From positions 38,822,579 to 38,886,578 of the forward strand of contig OX246746.1 in NCBI GenBank assembly GCA_945910005.1: 64,000 nucleotides of DNA. The letters run 5' to 3'. Both the position numbers and the translations under genes were made by a program. The number at the start of each line of letters is the position of its first letter. The first letter of the stretch is position 1. Positions 57,301 through 64,000 of the stretch are shown here, piece after piece. Below the pieces are notes generated by a model that was given only the letters and a program-made list of their open reading frames with translations, did not search any database and was not told the origin of the DNA. This DNA is from Isoperla grammatica (Eukaryota; Arthropoda; Insecta; Plecoptera; Perlodidae).

Positions 57301-60300
57301 GCTCCGCGCACCGCTACGAACCGCCCAATCACGATTTTAACAGCAGCGCGGCAGTTTTAAACATCGATGATATTATTCAAATCGATAATCAAATCATATC
57401 ATATCATAGTACTTGAATCGATTATCGATCGATATTTCGACTATCAACGGCAACCCTAGTTATTAGGACTCTAGAGAAGATATCCCACTTCAAATAAAAA
57501 CAAAATTGTACCAAGAAATAATATATTTATGTTTCAATATTAAAAGAAGCATTATTAGTGAGCCATATACCTACAGTGTAGGCACTAGTCAGTATACTCA
57601 CCAGGGAAAAAAGTTCAGTGGTTGTTTCAAAATCATTGTCAGGTAGTGTATTTCTTAGGCCTGCCCAGTGGATTTTTTTTTCGACATGATTGTAGCTCGC
57701 TCGTCTAGTCTAGTTTAAAATTAATCTTTATTGAATTAATGCTTTTGTGTCAGGTTACCTGTTTAATCAAATTAACCTCCTTGAACACATAGAATGCCAA
57801 AAGAGGCGCCTATCCTCATAACCTGGTTTGCTTGGTACCTATACTGTAGTTAGTGCTTACTTCCAAGAGATTTTGAAATAAGTTGATATGATAAACCCTA
57901 GCTTGGTGTGAAGTTAACGTTAAGATGCTACTTCTGCTGACACACTGCTGTTGATCTTTTTCTGTACCAGTGTTTCTCAAGCTGTATGTTCGAAGTAAAC
58001 ACAAGTGAGGGGCCAACTGATTTTAGTTTTCTATCATTTAATTTTGTTTTATCTTGGAGAGAATTACATTTAGTAGTTAACAATTTTTGGTCTGCATATT
58101 ACATTCCTCATTTAGTATCATGCCAGACCATACCACTCACTAGCATACATATACATACGGTGTGATGTTGTGGGATCATTAGGTGGATATATTTACAACA
58201 CAGGAGTGCTTAGTTGTTTCCTTTATTAGTAGCGTCTCTAAGATAACGTTCGTCGGGCTAGGCCGCCAAAAACTCTGGGCCTCGTTCACACTAACTTAGC
58301 CCAGGGGGCGCTGAGGGCGCTAGATAAACATGGTTGGTTCGCAATCGTTATGATATTACATCTCCCTTTCAAGTTAATCTATTAGTAAGCTGATAACTTG
58401 ATGTAGGTACCTGAAAATCTCTTACTTTATATACCTAACTACACGAGACATAACTAAGCTAATGGTGGCCGTATCGCTCTGCCACTCCGTGTGGACGGTA
58501 CCCCATGTTGCGACGGGGAAGTGGTGACCCTGACGATGTCATCCTTCGGGACGGAGCTCTCTGAGGTTCCCCTGCTGTAGGCAGCTCTGGGACAGCTTCC
58601 TGGAGTGGAGCAAGAATCACGTGGGCTCGATTTCTACGCAAAACACCCGAGTGTGTCTCCACCTGCAGCGATCGAGGCTCGGGACCGATACCGACCACAT
58701 CTCCATATGCTCGCTTGTCTTGGACCCAGACGCGGTCACCGATCTCCACCTTGGGTAGTTCTCTCGCTTGGTGTCTTGAGTCAAAGTTTTGTTCCTGTCT
58801 CATCTTGATTATCTCCTCTCTCCTTGCCACCTCTTCAAGATCTGGCCATTGTGGTTTCAGATGAGATGGTGATGTAGACAAGGTTGCACAAAGGTTTCTC
58901 CTCATACAGAGTTGCGCTGGAGAATACCCGCATTCCAGATGAGTGTTTCTATAATTAAGGAGAGCCAAATGAATGTCGTCTGCTTTCTTCAGCATGTTCT
59001 TTACGGTTTTCACTGCAGATTCCGCCAACCCGTTGCTCTGCGAACATTATTATAAACCTTATTGCATTATTACAATAATGCCATTTACGAAAAAACCTAG
59101 ACACTTATCTCGTGCCGGAAACCGTAGGCTCTTGAGAACTCGACGAACTCGTGACTGTTGAATGGTGGACCTCCGTCCGATTGAATAATTTTCGGGATTC
59201 CATGGTGAGCAAATATGAATTTAAGACGAGCAATCACTAGTTGGCTCGAAGTTCTGTCCATTTGAACGATCTCGGGGAATCTCGAAAAATAGTCTATAAC
59301 TACCAAATATTTTTTGCCATTGCCCACTTTTTCCCAATGTGACTGAGGGAACCGGCTTGGCATTAGTGTCTCTGGTTTATTCTTGCGAAGCTCAATGCAG
59401 TTTGCACAGCATTGCACCATTGATTTAATGTCTTCGTTCACGTTAGGCCAGAAGATTGTTTCTTTAGATGGATATAATTACAACACGGGAGTGCACAAGA
59501 CTGTTATCTTTATTGGTAGCGTCTCTAAAATAGCATCCATCGGCTAGGCCACCAAAAACTCTGGTCCTTGTTCACACTAACTTAGTCCAGGGAGCGCTGA
59601 TGGCGCTAGATTTAAACATGGTTGGTTTGCAATCATTATAATATTACGCATACAACATACATTTGTTGAAGTTGGGAGTCTAATTACTTTGGTGTGATCA
59701 TATTGTATCAAACAAAAATAATTTAGAAACATTGGTTAGGCATCAACACTTCTAGGGTTAGGCATCAGGCTTAGGTACAAAAGATTAGGATTGCCCTGAT
59801 AGGGCAATAGTCAGTCAGCCTAATTTGTTTTTGTTTGGTAAAGAACTGTAACTAATATTATTAATACATTCTAATCATTCACTACCTATTGTTCTGTTAA
59901 TTGCCTTCAATTATTTTGTTTTTTCTATCTTGATTAATGAACAAGATCAAGTAACAAATTTACATATGTATGCTATTATAACATAATAAGTTGCATGCTT
60001 GTATTAAACCTTGAACTCTCTCTCTCTCTCTCACTGTATCACTCTTATGTACTCCCCCTGAATGATCAAGACCACGTAGTTAGTAGAAACGTTTCAGCTA
60101 CACTATATGTTTGTGTCTATTGGCAACCTACCTATGTTTTTAATGTAACCTGTTGTCCTTCTGTACCTTTCTTAACACTGGAAAATGACTTCCAGTTTCA
60201 ATAATCTCAATAATCTCCTAGTTTCAATAATCACAGCCATGTATATATTTATATGCATCTATTTATACTTGTTTCTGGACTAAACTATGTCTTCTATGTA

Positions 60301-63300
60301 ACATGTATGGGCCCATGCATATTATAATTACTACCCCAGTGGCTAGTTTGTAAGGCAAGATGCAGGTTCATTGAAATATGTACTAGGCCTAGTTCAAGCA
60401 TTAGAGATAAGAAAAAAAAAACATTTTTTTTTACTTAATTTTACCTAATTGTATGGACTCGGACATCTATCTTTATAATATATTGTTTATATTGTACTAG
60501 AAGTACTTTTCAGCAGTCTGAAAGTAAATGTTAATCTATCTTATATTACTTCTAGTACAATATAAACAATACCGTTATAAAGATAGACATCCGAGACCGT
60601 ACGATTCGGTACGGACTCACGCTCGCGTGATAAACATAGTGAAAGATAAAAGCAATAAACAGTCAGAACAGTCAGCATTCACTAATAAATTATACAGTGT
60701 ATAGGCTGCAGGTAAAGTGATGGTACATAGTATCATTTGTGTTTCTTTATTATACAATAATAAATATTACATAACTTTATTTATTTTCTTGTTATAATTA
60801 TAAGCCATAATTATTATTATTAGTACAAGGAATCATTGTACAGTACAACAGCCCAAGCAACTTTTTAGTTTTATATTTAATTGTTGTTCCTGTTTGCTTC
60901 TTTTTCACTGTTTTTCTTCATTATCTGAATGGTGCCTCTTGCTAATCTAGGATTTTATATATGATTATGGTTTTAACACTGTTAATGGTGATCCTAAAGT
61001 GTGAGAACACTGCTCAAGCTTCTGCACTTGCAATGGATATATTAAAACATAGATTAGTGGTTCAACAAGGTCTTTGTCAGCAGAATCTATGAAGTCTTGG
61101 AATGTCCAATGTCCCAAATGTCCAATCTAAAACATGCATTTTTTCTCAACTCCTTTTTTTATTATAATTTCAGAACTCTCAAACAATGTAAATGTACAGC
61201 GTGACATTTTGCCATGGTGATATTTATTATTATCTTAAGGTTGTTAGTCCAAACTTTCGACATGGCAAAATGACCCATTCAACATTTACTTAGTTAGAAG
61301 GAATTCCGACCACAAACCCGAAAATATTATGACATTTGAAAGTTGTTGATTTCTTTTACTATAAATAAATAGGAATAACAAAAAGACACTATAGGAGGAA
61401 TGTTACTGAATTTTCTTACTTTAGAGGTGCATGTACCCATGGAAATAGGTGTACCCCATAAATAACCACTAGATAACTCTACTCTATTACGGTCCTACCA
61501 TTAGGTTTGCAATTACATACATTTCCATAGACTTGAAACATATTGTGTGTACTGTTGATATAAGATCGCTTCTTTCCACATGTATTGCCTTCTTAGTGCT
61601 TTGTTTAATTAATTACAACCTGCGGATGAAAGAACACCTCAAACAGGTAGAAATGTAAACCTGAGTGTTGTTTATCTATTTTAGACCTATTGATTGTGGA
61701 GTATGTATGTTCATGTGCCCATGAAATATTCATAATCAAGCCACTTGGAAGATAAAGAATTTACACTAAAAAGAGGTAAAATTTGCAAACAATTTCTGTG
61801 TAAATTTACATCTTTTTAAAATTCAATACCAGTATTAGCAAGTAAAATGAAGGTGGGCTTAGCTAGTTCAATAGTATCAAGGAATTGTGCAATACATTGA
61901 TGACTTAGGAACAGTACATGTGTGCTTACAAAATGCTCATTAATATCAATATATTTCATACTTCAATGAACAATTCTAAGAAGTCTCAGATATTGATTGA
62001 TTTCTTTTAGATTATATTCGTCTATAATTGTTTCCCATATTTTCGCTGTCCTCATTATTAGGCCTATGTGGTTGTTGTTTTATATTATTATTTAGAGTTT
62101 TACGACGTACTGGACAGCTAGATCATGTGACGTTAGCTGAATCAGATCCACCACATATGGCTGGGGCCGTGGAAACAAAATGATTAGGGATGTCTTGGGG
62201 GGGCAGGCATAGGTGTTTGGGTTGCAAAGAGTATGAATGAGAATGAGAAGAGAGATGAAAAACATGGAAAGTGAGGAAGACTATGATGAATAAGCAAAGG
62301 GATGATCAAAGATGCACGAGAGCACTCTTTGTGGTCACTGGTCACCATGAGGTGGGACCTGCATTTGTTTTAATCACAAATAATAAAAATAACATGTAGT
62401 TTAGAGTTGACCTTGGTAATTATTAGGGATGTCAACGGGTACCTGGGTACCCGTTACCCGCCCGGTACACACGGGTACGGTTCCAACTTTTCAATACCCG
62501 TTACCCGGTACTACTCGTTCCCTTCTTCTGTTCAAAACGAAATTAATTCAACATTGCGATATTTCCCTACTGGCGTCTTTGTGCGAGCGTACGAGCCGCT
62601 CTTTTCAATTTGCCAACATTTAACTTGACCCCCCCCCCCTCACCAGCGCCGCTGACGAATGAGACGTAAAGACCAATTAGTATCATCTTCTGTAGGCCTA
62701 TGGAAGAATGCTGCGGAACGGTTGCGAGTCCGAGGGAGCGCACCCGCCGCAAGTCGTAGCTTTACCGCGATCATGTTCTCGTGTTCGAGCTCGGCTATGA
62801 CGTCATCACTTGACGCGGCCGACCACCGGATTCATTGTACGTGCCTATCGTAGCAGAGACGCAAGCTTTGAAGCTTTGTTGATTACTTCCGCGATTGTTT
62901 TGCATCGAAGACAATGCAACCTGATACTTTAACAATATAATGTCTCTTTCCACAACTTTGCAAATCATTTGACACCCATGACAATAAAACGCGTATCTAG
63001 TATTATTTACAACCCGGGTAGTCCGGGTACAGCGCGAGGGTACCCGGGTACAAATATTTCCGGGTATTGACATCCCTAGTAATTATCCACCTTTGATTTT
63101 CTAAAAAGATTTTTAACTTGACCAAAATATCGAAACAAACTATCTATTGCACCTTTGATAGTGTATGGCTGATCATGTTTATAGCTATGTTTTTGCCAAA
63201 TAATATTCAGATACTCAACTTCAATTAATTTATAAAACTTAAGTGATGTGGTTTATTCTTGCAAGTGTTAACAGTATTAAAACTTTCTCAGTTATCGGTT

Positions 63301-63552
63301 TCTTGTCATTGATAATAAACAGAAAGTACTTTTTCTATGTGACATACATGTGTATACAGTGTGTGTGTCTACTGTATGTTGCAGGGGTCAATTGAACGAG
63401 TCCATGGCAGTCTTCACAAGATCCGGCAGCTTCAGGAAATGCAGCGAGCTACAGAGGCCCGAGACCGCGTTCTTGCAGAAAACAACTTCTTCTATGTGAA
63501 CATTTGGGCCCAGGCACAGATTATTTTGATGCTGGCAGTTGGTTTTGTTCAG
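51744..63552 (+). CDS. TMED: p24/TMED family transmembrane cargo receptor, 3' partial
   Basis: p24 proteins are type I membrane proteins cycling between ER and Golgi in COPII/COPI vesicles as cargo receptors (for example for GPI-anchored proteins). Four exons (51744-51911, 55719-55822, 56257-56449, 63385-63552; phases 0, 2, 0, 0) give 211 residues before the window ends the gene. Residues 1-25 form a hydrophobic signal peptide. The GOLD domain follows with the Cys pair ECFYQ (Cys40) and VFCWDNSFS (Cys103). Then comes a coiled coil around residues 156-188 with the family hallmark EARDR, and a membrane segment beginning about residue 194. In-frame TAA at 51735-51737 and G at -3 support the start. 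The cytosolic tail with expected coat-binding signals is missing, as its exon must lie beyond 64000. FCWDNSFS and the EARDR context place it in the p24-gamma group (TMED1/3/5/6/7). I cannot pick the paralogue. Confidence 0.9.
51912..52240. repeat. AGGCCTAG tracts and a probable small MITE (52078-52233)
   Basis: 51975-52065 is a run of overlapping AGGCCTAG palindromes. Then GGTCCCCATA ... AACACGTTACTATTTGCTGG and CTGGCAAGGCTTGCG pair imperfectly with CAAGCCCTGCCAGACACAAA ... AGCAAACCGTAACG ... TATGGGGACC, forming a foldback of about 155 bp. Confidence 0.6.
52241..53817. mobile_element. hAT element, CAGTGGCGTAA termini, 1577 bp
   Basis: Ends CAGTGGCGTAAACTTAG and TTAGTTACGCCACTG, flanked by a perfect 8-bp target-site duplication CCTTAAGG (52233-52240 and 53818-53825). 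The termini match the 674-bp element at 15219-15892. Minus-strand pieces near 52360-52470 (FIVETKKINIETLIDRFAEL in one frame) and 53110-53190 look like exons or debris of a transposase, but no complete frame remains. Confidence 0.92.
52560..53065. repeat. About 60-70-bp imperfect tandem array inside the hAT element
   Basis: Seven to eight units built on AACTGTTTCAATCGAGGGTT, CACTTACCCACGCGTCGACG and TTTTCAGTAGTGTTTTT. Unit lengths vary through T-run changes and an extra GCGTTTACACA in some units. Confidence 0.88.
53850..55450 (-). mobile_element. Non-LTR retrotransposon fragment, minus strand, split by a hAT
   Basis: The minus strand near 55330-55410 encodes EREAVLQKRVARKVIG, matching the LEKVQRRVARKVTGQ segment of the LINE at 19409-21030. 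Near 54030-54070 an RTVVEWN-like piece matches its RTVREWNELPEE. The two halves are separated by the hAT element at 54112-55081. Frames are broken throughout. Outer limits are approximate. Confidence 0.6.
54112..55081. mobile_element. hAT element with C-terminal transposase remnant
   Basis: 970 bp with ends CAGGGTTGGGTCATTTCACG and ACTGACCCAACCCTG, flanks CCTGCATT and CCTGCATC (7 of 8). Sub-terminal GTAGAATATT/AATATTCTAC motifs repeat in inverted orientation. Plus-strand sequence 54535-54690 reads IPASSAQLERVFSNWSYVHS and LRNRLTWERSKKL, the hAT dimerisation-domain signature. An (AAT)n tract lies at 54263-54355. Confidence 0.88.
55719..55822 (+). CDS. TMED: TMED exon 2: GOLD domain
   Basis: Encodes VINGGQGKLDISFRLLSPSG and IRLAQDNKEPDNAH, corresponding to the family strand usually reading as I-GG--LDI-F-L-SP-G. 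Acceptor TTGTTTCAG, donor CATAG|GTAGGT, phase 2. Confidence 0.93.
56257..56449 (+). CDS. TMED: TMED exon 3: end of GOLD domain
   Basis: Encodes VHTAEDGVYVFCWDNSFSHF then NSKTVFFEI, with second cysteine Cys103. An acidic linker and MTIGDIQ leading into the coiled coil follow. Acceptor CATTACAG, donor TTCAG|GTGATG, phase 0. Confidence 0.93.
56672..57458. mobile_element. hAT-like MITE, TAGGGTTGCCGTT termini
   Basis: 787 bp with ends TAGGGTTGCCGTT and CAACGGCAACCCTA and sub-terminal ATCGATAATC/GATTATCGAT motifs. GTTATTA occurs next to both ends, but the left copy is offset by 2 bp, so the duplication is imperfect. The central 56930-57340 part is GC-richer and unrelated to the ends. The 105-codon frame there has no recognised motif. 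Confidence 0.75.
57592..57665. repeat. Fragment matching the right end of the 22843-24500 element
   Basis: CAGGGAAAAAAGTTCAGTGG then TTGTTTCAAAATCATTGTCA and GGTAGTGTATTTC is the reverse complement, with few changes, of the right end near 24430-24490. Only this end is present. Confidence 0.75.
58184..58360 (-). repeat. 3' LTR of a Ty3/Gypsy element
   Basis: A 177-bp direct repeat of 59469-59648. On the minus strand it begins TGTAATATCATAACG and ends TATATCCA, the TG..CA ends of LTRs. Confidence 0.8.
58459..59028 (-). pseudogene. Gypsy integrase, C-terminal part
   Basis: A 189-codon frame starting AESAVKTVKNMLKKADD and continuing ALLNYRNTHLECGYSPAQLC. This is the end of the integrase core with its conserved catalytic-Glu region, followed by the LPKVEIGDRVWVQDKRAYGD C-terminal SH3-like region and a Pro/Arg-rich tail. 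It belongs with the frame at 59097-59441. Stops and extra sequence between 59029 and 59096 break the gene. Confidence 0.85.
59097..59441 (-). pseudogene. Gypsy integrase, zinc-binding and catalytic core part
   Basis: A 114-codon frame with the end of the zinc-binding region (CCANCIELRKNKPE), then YLVVIDYFSRFPEI (first catalytic Asp region) and HHGIPKIIQSDGGPPFNSHE (second catalytic Asp). It directly follows the 5' LTR. Gag, protease, reverse transcriptase and RNase H are absent, so the element is internally deleted. Confidence 0.87.
59469..59648 (-). repeat. 5' LTR of the Gypsy element
   Basis: A 180-bp copy of the repeat at 58184-58360, in the same orientation, about 80-85% identical by eye (shared TAGCGTCTCTAA, CCAAAAACTCTGG, TTCACACTAACTTAG). 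The terminal CA has changed to CG. Divergence between the LTRs indicates an old insertion. Confidence 0.8.
60018..60105 (+). repeat. (CT)n run and Penelope-like tail motif
   Basis: A short CTCTCTCT tract is followed by GAATGATCAAGACCACGTAG, then TTAGTAGAAACGTTTCAGC. This resembles the TGATCAAGACC...GAAACGTCTC motif downstream of the Penelope-like remnant at 36284, in the opposite orientation. Confidence 0.5.
60450..60605. repeat. Foldback with about 57-bp arms
   Basis: The arm at about 60453-60512 (GACATCTATCTTTATAATAT, ATTGTTTATATTGTACTAGA) pairs with the arm at about 60545-60602 (TACTTCTAGTACAATATAAA, AAAGATAGACATCCGAGACC) around a loop of about 35 bp. Probably a small MITE. The termini near TATGGACTCGG and CCGAGACCGTAC also pair. 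Confidence 0.82.
60606..62423. other. TMED intron 3, AT-rich part
   Basis: No gene or element boundary found. A minor 12-bp inverted pair CATTTTGCCATG/CATGGCAAAATG lies at about 61204-61276. Confidence 0.4.
62424..63078. mobile_element. hAT-like MITE, TAGGGATGTCAA termini, copy 2
   Basis: 655 bp with ends TAGGGATGTCAAC and TATTGACATCCCTA, flanked by a perfect 8-bp target-site duplication GTAATTAT (62416-62423 and 63079-63086). Highly similar to copy 1 at 23724-24404, including the GGGTACCCG inverted motifs and the LVSSSVGLWKNAAERLRVRG-encoding segment. It differs by small indels. Confidence 0.93.
63385..63552 (+). CDS. TMED: TMED exon 4: coiled coil and most of the transmembrane helix
   Basis: 56 codons after a 6.9-kb intron: GSIERVHGSLHKIRQLQEMQ, RATEARDRVLAENNFFYVNI and WAQAQIILMLAVGFVQ. 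The EARDR motif and the following aromatic/Asn stretch are p24 hallmarks. Acceptor ATGTTGCAG, donor GTTCAG|GTCAGT. The remaining tail exon was not found in 63553-64000. Confidence 0.92.
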
Positions 63553-64000
63553 GTCAGTAATGCTTTTCATGTACATATTTTCTTCTCAAATGCTCACATT
63601 TGGCTAATTGTCAGTGGAGATACAGAGATACACTTTTTCCCTCTTTTTTACATTCTGTTGAGAGGATTCGAGTCGACGAGATGCGGGACGCGCGGAGCTG
63701 AATGCAAGCGCTCGGTTTTGTGGCTATTGCAGGTTAATGGGTAATAGGATCGTAACCATATTTTGCAATATCGCTCACAAAGATGTGTTCGTTGCTTTAG
63801 CTTAAACACCTTTTCCAAATAATAAAGCACTTTTGACTTATAATGATATTAACATTGTCGTTAATGCTAAAATAGTCTCATGACCGTGCAACTTTATCGC
63901 ATAATAGGAGACGTTTGAAATATTTTCTAGAAGAAGTAAGTCATATCACAGTTTGAATCAATGTGAGCATCTAAAAAAAAGTATAACGGTAAGTTCAACG
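63553..64000. other. Start of the next TMED intron
   Basis: Begins at the GTCAGT donor. I searched it for a terminal exon (end of the membrane helix plus a short basic tail) and found none. Confidence 0.5.

Noticed and set aside
63553..63744. Extension of TMED exon 4 as coding sequence to 63744
   Set aside because: A donor GTCAGT at 63553 coincides with the point where p24 homology stops. The following residues do not resemble a p24 tail.

Overview
This is a repeat-rich animal nuclear contig, not prokaryotic DNA. It has spliced genes with GT..AG introns, long introns, satellite arrays, and dense DNA transposons, MITEs and retroelement fragments. Scattered AGGCCTAGGCCT tracts and the types of non-LTR and Penelope-like fragments suggest an invertebrate deuterostome, possibly an echinoderm. 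That assignment is an inference from texture.

Layout. 1-14442 is an 82-bp satellite with higher-order structure, interrupted at 8473-9722 by a 5'-truncated non-LTR retrotransposon. 14443-18269 holds a hAT-type MITE with a perfect 8-bp target-site duplication (TSD), an inverted array of about 16-bp units, and a small inverted repeat. 18270-39605 (+ strand) is a complete seven-exon ATG4C/D-type autophagy cysteine protease gene. The phases join cleanly into 475 codons plus stop, with catalytic Cys144, Asp355 and His357 and a C-terminal FEIL motif. Its introns carry most of the mobile DNA: nested LINEs in opposite orientation, MITEs with TTTA cores, a foldback-like structure of palindromic satellites in intron 4, a three-level transposon nest in intron 5, and a Penelope-like fragment plus a hAT element in intron 6.

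39606-51743 is intergenic. It holds a hAT element whose terminal 37 bp is amplified about 20 times, a further hAT element, a degenerate ZBED-like hAT transposase, a Harbinger-like MITE, a 59-bp satellite array (about 39 copies) between inverted Penelope-like flanks, and local duplications. 51744-63552 (+ strand) is a p24/TMED (GOLD-domain) cargo-receptor gene. Four exons are present, and the last coding exon lies beyond the window. Its introns contain a CAGTGGCGTAA-type hAT element, a LINE fragment split by a second hAT, an internally deleted Ty3/Gypsy element, and a second copy of the hAT MITE found in ATG4 intron 1.

The two host genes both serve membrane traffic (autophagosome formation and ER-Golgi transport). 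Nothing here suggests they are functionally linked. The most unusual features are the recurrent design of palindromic tandem units between inverted arms, the transposon-terminus satellite, and possible degenerate hammerhead-like motifs at the Penelope-like ends. All coordinates were read by eye. Copy numbers are estimates from the period and span.
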